DNA of 64,000 nt from Thalassia testudinum (GCA_037157565.1 JAZHRO010000073.1:94094001-94158000); one strand, 5' to 3'. Positions 23,063 through 35,954 are shown, counted from the stretch's first letter. The notes: generated from the sequence alone by a model not told the origin. Numbers and translations are program-made.

Positions 23063-23960
23063 CTAGTACCTTCCCAAGGCCTGTATCTATGCATGCATTC
23101 GAAATCTTAAAACGATGACATGTAGTGCTAACGTACCTCTTGTATGTGTATGCATGCACGTACAGGATGCATACCTCGGCACTCTGTGTATTTTCAAATG
23201 TCTGACTTCAGCTTCAGACGTCCGCTGCTGCTCTAGACATCTGATACTGGAAAAATCTAGTACGCAGAACCTCTTCGCGTGGTCCTGCTTCTCGTGAGCT
23301 CCACCTGTAGCGATTGCAACAGCGACCTCAATAGCTGCAGGAGGTCGAGAACTCTTCTCCACGAGCTCCTCCTCCTCGTGCACATCCTCGTCTCCTCTCG
23401 CATGAGCTCCTCCGAGCTCCTGCGGCTCTCGCGGCTCCTCCCCTCCCACTCCGGGCGCTCGCTACTGCACCCGCAACAGGGGTGCACCTCGCACGCGAGC
23501 TCTCCTGCTTGAGCTCCTCCGATCGCATACTCTCGAGCTCCCCCGAGCTCTCTCTTCTCCCTTTTACGTCCTCCATCTTCCTCTCTCACACTCTCCCTCT
23601 CTCCTCCTCTCGCGAGCTCCTCTCCTCCATGCGTGGCTGCAAGTGGAGATGGGGAGGCCATTGGTGACTCGTCGGCAGACCAGGGAAGGAGGTGGAGGTG
23701 GTGGTGAGGGTGTGATAGTGAAGAAGGTGGTGGGGTTTAAGTAGAGGGAGGTTAGGGTTTTGGGGAGGAAAGGGGTGGTGAGCGTGTGCATGGGTGAGTG
23801 TGGTGAGGGAGTGGAGAGAGAGGAAGAAATTGTGGAAACTTCCCTGTCGTCCTCTCTTCTTCCCGAAAAGCCCACACACTCAACTCAAAGGGTCAAAATT
23901 TTCGTTCACGCCCATAATTTTCCGAAAAAACTCCAAACGATACTTGGAAAGGATCATTTC
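23063..23960 (-). mobile_element. Fragment of a Tekay-type LTR (J), the host site of element A
   Basis: Its layout follows the D LTR: AGACGTC-like motifs (23188-23250), a C-rich stretch, then GGTTTAAGTAGAGGGAGGTTAGG, matching the promoter region of D (GGATTTATAGGAGAGGGGGTTAGG). The stretch 23280-23640 is dense in GAGCTC. The end near 23960 is uncertain. Its other half should lie left of the window. ORFs here show no recognised domain. Confidence 0.55.
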
Positions 23961-24700
23961 ATTTAGGCAATCATGTTTCTTTTTCAATCTTGAGCAATAT
24001 CTCCAATGCAATAAGGAAAGAATTGAATCCTCTACTTAGTTTTATTGAAGCTATTCTAGATGTACTACTCAAGATATTGTTCATATTGTGAGGTAGAATA
24101 CCTTATGATCTAACCTTTAGATGACTCATGCATGAAAAATCCTTCACATGATTCATCTAGCATGCAACTTTCTTTAGAGTAAAAAAATTAGGTGCCATGG
24201 ACAAGGGAGATTATGGAAGCAACTGAAGGAAACTATGGGAGGCAACGTCTCAGTAGGTTCTTTCCACTCGTCGTTGGAGATTGTTCCCATAGAGTTTTGG
24301 TATGCAGAGTAGTTCAAGGGTATGCTTGGCACTTGAGGCCAGCCTTTTTGCGATCCTTGATTTGTGTTTTGAATTTAAATCAATTTATTGACCAAGCATC
24401 TAAAAAGGCTCAAGTCTTTCCCATGAATCTTATCTGGGCTTTGAAGAAGGCCTGGATAATTGCCCTTTCATTCTAATTTGAACCATAGTGAATTTTCGTC
24501 ACCAACCACACTGAAAAAGGCATGAAATTATCACTACTTGGAGTTGTTGACCTAACTATCATTTTCTATTCATATGGTTGATTTCAGTTTCACTTTTATA
24601 ATCATTAATTCTTCTGTCTTCTTCTCCAATCATTTGTTTTGCATATTTTTCTACCATTTATGTAGAAGTAATACAGCTAAATGTGATTCATGAACTCCTA
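23961..24700. other. Intergenic stretch before the GONST1-like fragment
   Basis: It is AT-rich with no repeat I can name. An open frame at 24192-24476 has no recognisable motif and no partner; I do not call it a gene. It may include the old promoter or upstream exon of the transporter pseudogene. Confidence 0.4.
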
Positions 24701-26592
24701 CAGGTCCTTAAAGGCTCAATATGATGATGACTTTGACTTGGAAAATGGAAAGAAAGAGAAAGCAAGAGAAAATTCCACACACCCAAGTCTAGAAGGATAC
24801 CTAATCAAGCTTTATCATCTGGCCTTTCTTATTGCATAGCATCGGGTAGTATGATACTAGTCAACAAGTTTGTGCTTTCGGGTTATGACTTCGGTGTTGG
24901 AATTTCTTTAACGATGCACCAGGTGCAAAGCTAACATCTTTACCATGGGAATTTTTTTCGTGAAATAAGGACCACTGACATGCATCTAATTTTGGGCGTG
25001 AGCTTAAAAACATGTGAAATGCACTTTACAACAATAAAATATATTGATATACTTTGATTTTTAATCAGTAGATTATAATCTTTTATTGATTAAAAGTAAA
25101 AATATATCAATTGAGAATTAAAATATATCGATATATTTTAATTTTTAATTGATTTTTACTTATATAATAACCTATAAAAATAATTTTTCATTTCAAAATT
25201 GATTTTTCAATTTAGGTAAAGTCACTTTTTATAAACATTAAATTTTAAATTCTAAATTCTAAACTTAAAACTCATAGTTAAAAATTAATTGCCACTTTCT
25301 AAATAAAAATTCATTTTTCATTAATTGAAAGATAAAAAATATCAATGTGTTTCCATTTTCAATTGATGTATTTTATGTAAAATTAAAATATACTGATTGA
25401 AAATCAAAATACATTGATATATTTTATTGAACGGGAGACATGTATTATAAAACGTGTTGTAATGTGTATTTCTTTATTTTTTAACTATAATTTTAATTTA
25501 TTGTTTGCAAAATTTCATGTTGATGGAATTAGTTTGGTTTCTAAGCGTCTTGGGTGTGAGCTAAACAAAACCACTTACATGGAGATTGATCCAAGTCTAG
25601 TTTCCTATAAATTTTTTATCTGTAGGCATGCTTATCGCAAGCATTTTCAGAGTAATTTTGAAAACAAGGCATCATCGTTCTATCATGTCTTCTATTTGTA
25701 ATCGACCCAGAGCATCAAATACATGTTCATATAGCTACAAACAAATATGCATAAATACAGGCACCTATTTACATGTGTTTGTACATATGTCCACATCCCG
25801 TGGAGGCCATAAAATGGTCGTACCGTATGTTCGATGTTTGAACCATGCGAAGGCTGTATGCATCTTAAATGTAGCCTCCAAGGATATGTTTTTCATGTAT
25901 CAGCAAGCATATATCCAGATTTACCATTTTCAATTTTTAATAGGCTCTAGTTCTTCATCAAAATTGCCAGACTCACTAATAGGTTGTTGTATTATGACCA
26001 TAGCGAGGCCATTACGATGCTAATGTAAATGGTATAATCTGGTAAATTGATGTAGGACCTAAAGATTTGTCAAGTATTTTCTTAAACCAAACCAATCCCA
26101 AAGTTTTGGTGATAAATTCTTTACCAATTTCCTACGCATGAGATATTCAATAAAAAACTTGCATAATTTTTTTGCGGTCCTAGAGGAAAGTATCCTCGAG
26201 ATCACTAATTAAACAGTGGAAGGATATCCAAATCAAAGAGGAGCTGAGCTAATTTTCAATTATGACTATTCTGAGTAAAACAAGTAGAATATTTAAAGAT
26301 CTTAGATGGTTGTAAATTAACAGGTGGCCAGTCAAAGAAAGTGATGCTAAAGCTATTCCTTTTCCTCGTACTTACAAGTCCAATCCTCAATATACCAGAT
26401 TTCCCAGTTGAGATGAAAATTGTTCTCCAAATTGTATTTTGTATATGCAGCCTAAAGTACATGAATGTTGTCATGGTAACGATATCGAAGAATGTTACCA
26501 ATATTATAATCACTACAATTACTGAAACCTGGTGGCAAAGCTTGGGCTTCTCTTCTATTAATGGTATCATCTCTGTGTGTTGTCTTCTTTGA
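24701..26592 (+). pseudogene. GONST1-like Golgi GDP-mannose transporter, broken gene fragment
   Basis: GONST1-type proteins carry GDP-mannose into the Golgi lumen through about ten membrane segments. An exon after a TCCTACAG acceptor (24702) reads DDDFDLENGKKEK, then in another frame RRIPNQALSSGLSYCIASGS and MILVNKFVLSGYDF, and ends at a CAG/GTGCAAAG donor near 24930. This matches the N-terminus and first membrane segment of the family. A frameshift near 24790 separates the parts. A second exon-like piece (about 26340-26560) gives FPVEM and SLKYMNVVMVTISKNVTNII, matching the SLKYINVAMVTVLKNVTNV block. Later exons were not found. The intron holds a foldback element. It is the only host gene trace in the window. 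Confidence 0.75.
25032..25429. mobile_element. Foldback (MITE-like) element in the pseudogene intron
   Basis: Terminal inverted repeats of about 45 bp begin CAATAAAATATAT at 25032 and end with the complement at 25429. They agree at roughly five of six positions. The 398-bp body is AT-rich and holds further inverted pieces. No clear target duplication was seen, so the superfamily is unknown. Confidence 0.65.
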
Positions 26593-27342
26593 ATCAGATA
26601 TACATATGGACTATGATGCTATTCGTTGGTCATTTCTAGAACACATGCACGCAAGTTTTTTCATGTAGCATATTGATTTACTATTGTGAATCATCAGTCA
26701 ATTAATTTCTTACTCCGTAATAGATTTGTGGCTTGATCCTTTAGAACATATAATGTTGATTACATTATTTCTTGGATTTTTAATTTCATCAAGGAAATGT
26801 GAAACTAACATATTTAATGAGTTTATAGTAGTTTTTTATAAGTATGATGAGTTTAAAGTTTATCTTGTTGGAATTTTTAAGAAATGCAAAATATTATTAG
26901 AAACTAATTACGCTGTTTTAGGATCATGTGACAAGTTATATGCTTGCAACTTATTGTAGTTCGAAAGAAATTATTCAAAATACTGGCGAACATGCAATGC
27001 GGAATTGGGATCACGCGATATGTGAAGCACAAATGCACGCCACCTCAGATGTACTGAGATTAGGTGACGGAGATAACTCTTTCTTTTAGTTTCTATCTCG
27101 TCGACCCGATCATGATTTGAGAGGATCTATGACCAGCGCCCTCGAAGCCGCCACATAGCGGATCCTTTATTTTTACTTTTATAACATATATAATCTTTAG
27201 ACTTACACATTCCTGCCTTAAATAGTTAATGTATACTCTTTTATTTTAAACATTTGCGAATCACATGTATATGTACTTTGTGATTTTGAAATGTGTTTTC
27301 ACAATGAATGGGTATTATGTTTGTGCTAAATTGTAACCTGGT

Positions 27343-27344
<2 letters not shown>
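26593..27344. other. AT-rich intergenic stretch after the pseudogene
   Basis: An open frame at 26726-26959 has no recognisable motif. Further transporter exons were looked for and not found. I see nothing else here. Confidence 0.4.
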
Positions 27345-27390
<46 letters not shown>

Positions 27391-27539
27391 GATTTTATAG
27401 AAAGGATTTTTTTAATGGGAACATGAGAAAATTTAATATTGATTATTGAATAATAGAGGAAAAATATTTTAACCTCAACTATTCACTATCTAATAACCAA
27501 TATTAAGTTTTTTCATATTTTCATATTGATCATTTCCAT

Positions 27540-27597
<58 letters not shown>
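27345..27597. repeat. TA microsatellite split by a foldback element
   Basis: Two pure TA runs (27345-27388 and 27543-27597) enclose about 155 bp whose halves are inverted. The arm at 27414-27456 (AATGGGAACATGAGAAAATT onward) is an imperfect complement of 27479-27537. It looks like a small element that entered, or whose ends became, a TA array. Confidence 0.65.
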
Positions 27598-27601
<4 letters not shown>

Positions 27602-28841
27602 GTGAGAAGAATTACATGAGTATCTTTGTATGTATGGTAAATGTACATGATAGGTTACATAAATTTCTTGTTGAAATATGTAAAAAAAGGAGATGATATT
27701 TTTTTTTTGTCGTGAACAAAGTTTTGGTCATGATTCTTAAATTATTAACGATAAGTAATGGTTAAGATTTCCAACCATGATTTAAGGTTTTGGTCATGGT
27801 TGAGCAACTGTGATTGCAAGATTTTGGTGGTAGTTTATGAATCGTAACTAAATTCTTATGGCTAAAATTTGAAATTGATCCGGATAATTATGTGATAGTA
27901 TTTATATTATTTTTTTGAGGATATTTTGAATACATTATAAGGGATATAATTATAAGGGACACATGCATGGTAATCCATACTTTTACATTTTCTTGATGGA
28001 TTTCACTCAGATTGAGGGGGTGTTCATGTAATTGTTAAGGAGACATGCGATGTGTTTCTTACCTTTAGATTGTATTTTACATTACAAAGTATATTTCTAT
28101 ACTATTGTCTGAAGGATTATTGGGTTGGGTTGTTTGGTTTTGAGAGGCAGTGGGAGAAATCGGTGTAAGGAGATTTTGTTTTGACGCGGTGAATGGTATT
28201 TAATCGAATAGGTTGTTTGGATATGAGAGGCGGTGGAGTAATTGGCGGAAGGTTTGTTTTGGAAATAGATTTGTGATGATGTATTTAGTGGGGAGAGAAT
28301 TTTTATTTAGAAAATAAAGGTAACTTAACGGTAGTTTTTAACATAAAATTGACGTCTCCTCCCTTACCGAAGATGAGGGCCTACGGTCGAAAATGACATC
28401 GGCTGTCAGAGAGCACCCACATTCACATTGAGTTCATATGTGAATTTAGGCGTATAGCACATGATCGTGTGTAACCGATTGCGCTTTTATTTATGATGGT
28501 TGGTGACGATGGTGGACAATTATTAGGGGACAGATTTGTAATAAGTATTTGGGCATGCTCTATCTCCTGTTGGAGATGAGCAAGGAAGAAACAGGGATGA
28601 CTCTCCCTCTCACTCACAGGGGACTATAAGTAACAGCTCTCTTGACATTTTGCCACTATCCCTAATGTTTTTGTATGGCAATTTCAAATTTTGTTCTCAC
28701 TTTGAAAATGATAGATCCCAAATTTCCTATAAATTGTATGCCATTAATTTCAAAAATGGCATGGACTAATGGAGACGGGCATTGTTAAACGATCTCTACT
28801 CTTGTTTTTTCGCTTGAAGAATTAACATGGTGATCAGGTTT
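27598..28841. other. Intergenic stretch with short internal repeats
   Basis: No gene is supported. Words of the form TTTTGGTCATG recur at 27721-27800, and TTGTTTGG-N4-GAGAGGC occurs twice about 80 bp apart near 28131 and 28211. These may be remnants of MITEs. Confidence 0.4.
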
Positions 28842-29550
28842 TGTTACGATCTAAACTCAGTCCCTCATGGAACCTGGAGACGGTCCACCTTGACTAATCC
28901 TAAGATCCAATTGTTCATCGAGAAATAAGCCAAATGTAAAAAAAATATGACATTCCACACATGCAATATAGCTAGACATTAAATAAAAAGAGAGCAACAG
29001 AATAGAATAATAGATTTCAAAGGACAACATGCCACAGGTGAAAATTAGAGTTTGCTAATTAACCATCACAACAAGAATAAAGAGACGTAAAGCAACAACA
29101 GGTTCCAAAATACTAAAATACTCACTAACAATAAACAGTGTCTCAGAACGAAAAGGAATCAAACTACTGCTAGGCTCAACTGGGCACAGCACCCTCTGTA
29201 GCTGGTGGTGCTGGCTACTCAACTCCCTGACCTGAACATGTATACATATATAACGATCGTCAACTAAACGCTGAGTAGAATGGCAACATAAGAACATCTA
29301 ATGCAATAAATAAAAGGAAAGCAGTAAACCATTTATGCATTTTTCAGTTATTTAGCTAGTTATCATCTGGTTCCATTCATAATAACTATGTGCTTAGTAT
29401 TCGGTTATTCTAGTAAAGATCCATATCATCACTAAATCCACATGTTTCCTAAGGGAACAATCTTGATGCAGTTTTCCCGTGATGCATGATGCACATGTGG
29501 CACTCTCCTGGTCGGGAGAGTCCCCCGTGGTAGTCCTACACCCGGTCTAC
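28842..29550 (-). mobile_element. 3' LTR of element D, first segment
   Basis: It matches the first part of the B LTR, including the GGGAGAGTCCCCCG block near 29514. It is cut at TCTAC (29546-29550), the target duplication of solo LTR C2. Confidence 0.8.
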
Positions 29551-30004
29551 TAATGTAAGCATGTTTATATCACATAAACTGTCTATTTTTGTGTGTTCTT
29601 AGGTGTAGAGTTGCATCATATATTATAAATATTTCATAACATGCATCATCTTGCATCTAGGTTAGTTTGTATAAAATTTAGGTTAATTTTCTATTTTTGT
29701 GGTCAGGTAACAGGGTGACTTTTAATCGGGGCCTTGGATTGAAGATCCAACTATATGGATTTGATCAGGGCGATGATCGGAGTTCAGTGACTCCAAGATT
29801 GCCCTGATCGAACTTCCGTAGCATAGGATATAATCCGAGGAAGGTCAGAGATCAAGGGCCAAGCTAGTGTAAATCTGCACTTCAGATGACAAATCCCAAT
29901 GCATATATAGATTCGGATCAATGATCGCAGCCCAATGACATGAAAATTGATCCTATTCGACATTCGTGGCACCATCTGCAACTCACAGAAGATGGATGGC
30001 CATG

Positions 30005-30024
30005 ATGGCACCACGTGGTGCCAT
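30005..30024. promoter_or_regulatory. Palindromic G-box in LTR C2
   Basis: ATGGCACCACGTGGTGCCAT is a perfect 20-bp palindrome. Compared with C, an arm base has changed from G to A and the partner base from C to T, so the symmetry is kept. Confidence 0.6.
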
Positions 30025-30542
30025 TACAGCCGTCTAAATCAGCGACAGCACCGCTTCTTAACCTCTGAAGGTGCGGGCGAGGCAAGATCTGGGTCGTTGG
30101 ATCTTGATCCAACATCCACAGCCACGCTCGCTTAAAACATAAGGGTGACAAAGAGCAGCGGTCGAGCGCTCTTTCACGAGCCTGAGGCACGGGTTCGATC
30201 CCCGCTGCGCCTCAAATCAGACGAAGGCGCGGGAGAGGGCTCAATTGAGCATTGGATGGCGAGCAACCGACGTAGATGCAGGTGACGTGGCATGCCCAGA
30301 TGCGAGGAACGCGAACACGTCATTAGACACATTTTTGTGAAGGCAGGTGAGCACGTGTCCTGAGCCGTTAATCTTCGATCCAACGGCGATGAACGAGGTC
30401 GCGTTGCCTCTTAGCATAAGTTGATCGGGATTGGGCGCGGCGCGTTTAAGCTGTTCGATCGAATGCGCGTACGTGTGCGTGTGTTGGAGTGCAGGGAGAG
30501 GAGGAGGCACGGCGTGCACGGCAGCTACACCCACGATCTGGG

Positions 30543-30572
30543 CTTTAGTGACGGTTTTATCGATCACTAAAG
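30543..30572. promoter_or_regulatory. TGACG inverted repeat upstream of the promoter in LTR C2
   Basis: CTTTAGTGA and its complement close a less perfect centre than in C. The right arm has lost the full TGACG core. The TATA-like TATAGATA at 30629-30636 lies 57 bases downstream, against 58 in C. Confidence 0.55.
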
Positions 30573-31322
30573 ACCCTGATTTAATGTCTGTAAACTAAAA
30601 TGACCTATTTGCCCATTCAAACCTCACCTATAGATAACCCTACAACCACCACATTTTCTTCATCCTTTCTTCTCTTCTCTCACCCCCTCCAAAGCTCTAA
30701 GAGCTTGTCCCAAACCTGGGATGCTCCATTAGAGTTAAAATTAGAATTTTTCCACCTCCCCCCTTCGTGGAGCATCTCGCGATTGTCCTCTCACTCCATT
30801 CGGGAAGCGGATCCCATGACGACGACGACATCCTGCCTCGCCCCCAGTTCCTCCCACTTCGTCCTCTGTCTTCTAGGCATCGCCCCGTCCGGCTCGTCCT
30901 CCAAGCAATTGTCGAGGAGGATACTTCCTCTCCATTCTCTTTATCGCTTTCTAGAGTAGATTTATTGCTCTCTAGTGTAGATTTCCTGTTTTCTAGTTGT
31001 AATGATTAGTGTAATGAACAACATTTGGTTATGAGATCCATGTTTATTCTACCTCTCTTTTGTATTTATTTGTAATATTCTCTCTCTGTTTCTTCTTTTA
31101 TTTTTTCTTTAAATAGATAGCTAGTTTTCGACTAGCTAATCCATTTCATGACAATTAAACAAATGCGATCTTGAATTAAATGTCTGCCTCCCTGTGTTCG
31201 ACCCATAATTTCTTTAAGAATTTTGGTAAAATTTTATCTGTTGATGAATTGCTTCGCAAATCGAACTACAATGACGGGTTTTTCAAATCCAACTTCAATC
31301 GCGTAGTTTTCCGCTATGAACA

Positions 31323-32662
31323 TCTGCCACTATGGGGTCATGGTCGCGACATACCAGTGACTACGACATGCGTGATAAGCTCACAGGTAGCTACAAAGCA
31401 CTGGCACGCGGTCAGTCCTTTCCACTAGCAGTTACACTCTAACGTATAGCATAGAACAGAACAGGGGGCCACACCCCTCAACAGTCTGCGTACCCTCATC
31501 TGACTATCCACTAAATTTAACATCCACTTAATAGAAACAAATAATAGGAGTACATAGGACCACTCTACCAATGGGTGTGGAAGATATGGGGACACGAATA
31601 GCGGATCCCAGTGTCTACGCAGGTTTGATACACACTATGGACTGGAGGCCTTTTACAAACAATTGGTCAAGCAAGACATTAATCTTGTTGACCAACATTT
31701 CAGCACATCAAATAGGTTTAAAACAGTATGGAAATGACTCCAACACATAGGAAATTCAGAAAGGAAACCAACAATACTTTGATTGCACAAATCCGACTTC
31801 GTTTGGGCCTCAAACTGGCCCAAACATTCCTCCCGATTCACCTGAACCAGACCAGGTAGGTTGGTCAGGTTAGACCGACCACCTGGTGGTCGCAGTAGTG
31901 CATCCAAACCAAAATTAGACGTTTGGGGTGAGTCCCAAACGTCTTAAACGTGCGTAGAATCTCACCTTACGCTCCTGCTTCTGCTCCCGTCGTCTACTAC
32001 CCCTCACGATCATCTGAAGGTTTTACCGAAAGTCCGACACTTCGTTCAGTCATCTGGGAGTACAGCTAAACATCTAACAACACTTCCAGACGTTCGAAAG
32101 CACCTCGATTGTAATCCCAATGTGCCTTCCCAATGCCTCTCATCCCTATACAAACCTACGCAGCTACACATTACAAGCAAGATAGTAAGGACAACGCATA
32201 CGGATCGCAGGCTCCTCGGGCAGAGCTTACCTTAGCACTATGCATCTTTCCAGACATCCGAAGCACTCTCTGGATGTCCGTGGAGCTCTCCAGCCGTCTG
32301 CCAAACGTCGCAGACGTCTGATAATCGTAGAAATCACGGCCAAACTCCACGTGCAGGACCTCCTCGTAGTAGCTCTCCTCGTCTACTGTGCCTCTCCTTA
32401 GACCTCACGCCACAGCAGTTGCAGCAGCTCGTGTAGCATGACCTCCTCCTCACGATCTCCTCCTATTGCTCTCACTCTCCTCACTCACGGTTGCAAGGGA
32501 AAAAAGAAGGGGTGTTTGGGCATCGCTTGAGGGAAGAAGTGAAGGGTGGGGGTGTGATTTTCGAGGTGGATCTACGGATTTATAGGAGAGGGGGTTAGGG
32601 GGATGTGTGGAGTGTTGTGGGGCTGGGAAAATTTCACCTGACCCCGCAATACAATTTATGGG
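31323..32662 (-). mobile_element. 3' LTR of element D, second segment
   Basis: It resumes the B-like sequence (GTGACTACGACATGCGTGAT, then CACTGGCACGCGGTCAG). Variants of AGACGTC lie at 31916-31945, 32090, 32253-32275 and 32310. The minus-strand TATA is probably near 32580. It is cut at ATGGG (32658-32662), the duplication of element E. Confidence 0.8.
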
Positions 32663-34570
32663 TGATTAGCCCATATTTGTGGACTATTTAAGTATTTAAC
32701 TGCCTAGACATTAAGTTAATTCTAACATTTATTTAACATGCATTAGGATGTAAATAGATTAATTCATATTTCTGATTTAATTACATAATTCATGCATTGC
32801 ATTCATATTTAAATGCATTTAGAATTAACTTAGAATTACATTCATTTAATTAGTTAACCAATTAGGTGCATTGCATGCATTATATGCATTAACATTTTAT
32901 TGAGGATTTGAACATAATTAACCAATGTTTTTATTATTATCATTTTCTTTTCTCTCTGCAAAATTCGCCACTCCAATGCCACCAGCCGCTGCACTAAAAC
33001 CTGCATTCAAGGACTAGCGGAGAATGTGGATCTGCTCCTGCCTCTCCATTCAAATCCATGCAGACAGCTACAAAGGAGGAAGAATGGCTATCGTTCACAG
33101 CGACACACCGCCCCACTCCACCACCGTGTACTCCATTCCACCACCGTGGTCTCCAAGGCTGAGCTCCACCACACCGTGGGCCGGCAAGGTGACAGCTCAC
33201 CGTGCCAAGCCGGTGGACTCGTGCCAACACCGTGAGCGTGTGTCCCTGGCCACGCCTCCATCACTGTGCCTCACCAGAATCAACATCACCACCTTCACCA
33301 CCATCACCAGCAACCACCACCGCAGCTACTGCAACTCCATGCCCTGCATGTTTATCTCCTCCGTCAGTTAAGACGTCCGGGAGGTTTCCCAGATGTCTGA
33401 ATCTTCGTCCCAACGCAACACAGCAACCGGCCTCTCCTTTAGCCCTCGCCATCACCAGCAGCTTCTCCCTGCTCCATCAGATCCACCCTCGCCTCCAGCC
33501 ACGCACGCAGCCGGTGCACCCCTTCGGCTGCACGCGCCCGCCAGCGTGTAGCACCGTCTACCGCTCCATCGCATGCACTCATCTCCTGCAGCACTGCCAT
33601 CCCCGCGCACGCCCTTGCTGCGTGCACCATCCTGCACTCTCTAGCCCCTAGCGCACACCCACTAGCACCCCTTGGCGCGCCTCACCTCCTATAGCAGCAC
33701 CTCCAGCACCTCCCGTGCCAACTGTTGTGGTGTGCGCACATCGCTCGCAGTAAAGCACCCGTGCACCTAAGCGGCCTGCCAACACTCGCGCACCCACGCG
33801 CCTAGTAGCAGTGCTTCGCCTCGCCACCAGCAGCGCATGCACAGCGTGCTTCACTCCAGTCGGCTTCTTCTTCTTCTTCTTCTCCTCTGTTGACTAAGGT
33901 ACCCAAAGCACCCACAACGTAGCCGCCCCATCTAGCCTTGGAGCTTCGCGCCACCGACATCAATGAACTTGCCTCGACCTCAGAAACTCGGCTACACCCT
34001 CTGAAGGCCAACAGCAGCCCACCCACACCGGCGAGCCACCATCACCATTGCCGGCCTTCCTTGTCGCCGGCGAGATCTTCGGCGGCCGTTCGACGCACCG
34101 TCACCGCCAACGCGTAGTCCTCGTCGTGGCCAACTACCTCCGAGCTCCGCACACCCGATCGTGGCCTCCTCCTCACGCACGGACAAGGGGAAGAAGCTCC
34201 CATATTTTGCTATAGTAAAAGCCCTATTAATATTTACATTCTATGCCATTGTCAACTTTTATTATTATTTTATTAAGCTGCATTGCAACATATATCCTTT
34301 AGTTGTTTAAAATTGCCATTTCAGCATGTTCTCTTGATGCTTGCTTAATCTGAAGGCAGATTTGGCTTGATTCTCGTCGAAACTAACTGTGAACATATGT
34401 TTTTAACTGGTGCGAGTTTAAATATGTCATTGCCTCCTTGTGGACACGACCCGCTCTTCTACGAGTGGTTATTTTAATTATTGATTAGCCGATTTTTTCA
34501 CCACATAGAACTACAACGACGCGTCATTTTATGTGACAAACGACTTTAAAAGCAAAGAATCGACTCGTCA
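32663..34570 (+). mobile_element. 5' LTR of element E
   Basis: It begins TGATTAGCCC and ends CGACTCGTCA. It is a close copy of 39012-40913. An AT-rich first 300 bp is followed by a C-rich stretch with poly-Pro/Ser-like shadow ORFs. AGACGTCC and AGATGTCTG lie at 33371-33400. Confidence 0.94.
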
Positions 34571-34572
34571 AA

Positions 34573-34590
34573 TGGTGCCGTTGTTGGGGA
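34573..34590 (+). other. Primer-binding site (tRNA-Asp type) of element E
   Basis: TGGTGCCGTTGTTGGGGA matches the complement of the tRNA-Asp 3' end at 15 of 18 positions; all three differences are C-to-T. It lies two bases after the LTR. Confidence 0.9.
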
Positions 34591-35954
34591 GGCAACTGAC
34601 GCAATAATTTCACCGGATTTTATTTTTGATTATTTCTCATTGTACAGTGATCTGATCATTTATTTTTTCTGTGCGAGAAATTTGTGCGAGGAATTAGCCA
34701 TCGTGAGAGGCGACCCTTGACGTTGCCAGAGGAGAAATTAATCGAGCTACCTTGCAAAGGAGGGGAAGGACGAGTACGCGACGATCATCTCTGTACATTT
34801 AGTCGTTGATTTGATTAGAGTAGGATTAAGACTTTAGACTTAATTTTTCATTGCACATTTGGTTTGAAACCCTTATTCTAGGGTATATTTTGAGGGGTTT
34901 GTTCTCCAATTTTATTTTAGGCCCGTGTTGGGTAATTTTTGGGAGCTTGTTCCCTTTTCTTTAGATTTAGGTTCTTAGTTTATTTTGTGGATTGTTTACC
35001 TTTATTTGCTTGTGCATAAGTAGTTAAAAAAAAAAAATAATAATAATAAAACGAGCTGCCTACTAGAAGCTACCTGCCCATAGGACGAACCATTTAGGTC
35101 TGTATGAGCAGCCTCTAGATTTACTTCTCAACATTGCGTGCATTCTCGCATCGTTGATTGCTGGAAGCAAGGTACGCATTCTCTTACTTTGCATCCTATT
35201 CTTGGTCACGCATTGCATTTGGACTTAATTCAAAGACCACATAATTTGTCTTGAAGCGATCTAACAAGTGGTCACATATATTTGTGAAAAAGGACTAATT
35301 AAAGGAGGGACATCTAAAAATCAAGGACTTGATTTTCAAACGTTGTGTGCAATTCAAAATTCAAAATCTTTTTGCTGTGAATGCACACTTATATCTTTTG
35401 CACCACGGCACTCATTTAGACACTCCTAAGTCTTGGAACGACTAGGACAAGAGCCCTCCTACCGTTGGATTTTGAAGTGTTCGGAACTTGAGATCAAAGG
35501 TTTTGTAAATCCAAAGAGGGGGATACCCTGTCACGGATTTTTGGGGGTAGTTGAGAAGCACCGCAAAAGCACAGCTTCAAAGGAAGGCTTAGGCCTACTT
35601 GCATCCCTCGATCTTTCGTCTTTGGAGTTGCTCTACCATTTGAGATTTAGGGAAGAACACCTAAGCTCCAACTAAGTATTCTTAGGTGAGCCGTAGGTTG
35701 ACAGTAAGCACGTAAATTGATTGAACACATTGTATTGTCACCTACAATTTGACTTAAAATCAAAAGCCTAAATTGGGAAAGACCTAAAAAGTCCTTTTTG
35801 AATTGTGTTTTGCTTGGGGAATTCTGATTGAGGTGTGAGTTAGAATGGACCACATTGATTTTCATCCTTTCACATCTTGCCCACACCCTCACCCCCACTC
35901 TTCACTCTTCGATCCCATACGCTGAGATGGTCCATCCCTTGATGGACATAATGA
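34591..35954 (+). other. Untranslated leader of element E
   Basis: No recognised coding signal was seen; an open frame at 35433-35675 has no known motif. An A-rich run with AAT repeats lies at 35024-35050. Two in-frame stops (35949, 35952) come just before the acidic ORF opens. Confidence 0.6.

Larger units (their letters stand above)
29551..31322 (+). mobile_element. Solo LTR C2 (same family as C), inserted in element D LTR
   Basis: It begins TAATGTAAGC (TG changed to TA) and ends TATGAACA. It is flanked by TCTAC (29546-29550) and TCTGC (31323-31327), a 5-bp duplication with one change. It is an inverted relative of C with the same order of parts: palindromic G-box, TGACG palindrome, TATA-like box, C/T-rich transcribed part. 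No internal region is present. Confidence 0.87.

Noticed and set aside
23745..23765. Telomere-like GGTTAGGGTTTTGGGG
   Set aside because: It is a single short match in an LTR promoter region, without tandem TTTAGGG repeats.
24192..24476. A 94-codon ORF upstream of the transporter pseudogene
   Set aside because: No domain, no splice link and no codon pattern was recognised, so it is left as intergenic.
26726..26959. Further exon of the GONST1-like gene
   Set aside because: The translation shows none of the family blocks expected after the SLKY-type segment.
33202..33651. Pro/Ser/Thr-rich ORFs in the E LTRs
   Set aside because: They lie in LTR sequence, differ in frame between the two copies (39578-39994) and come from C-rich composition.
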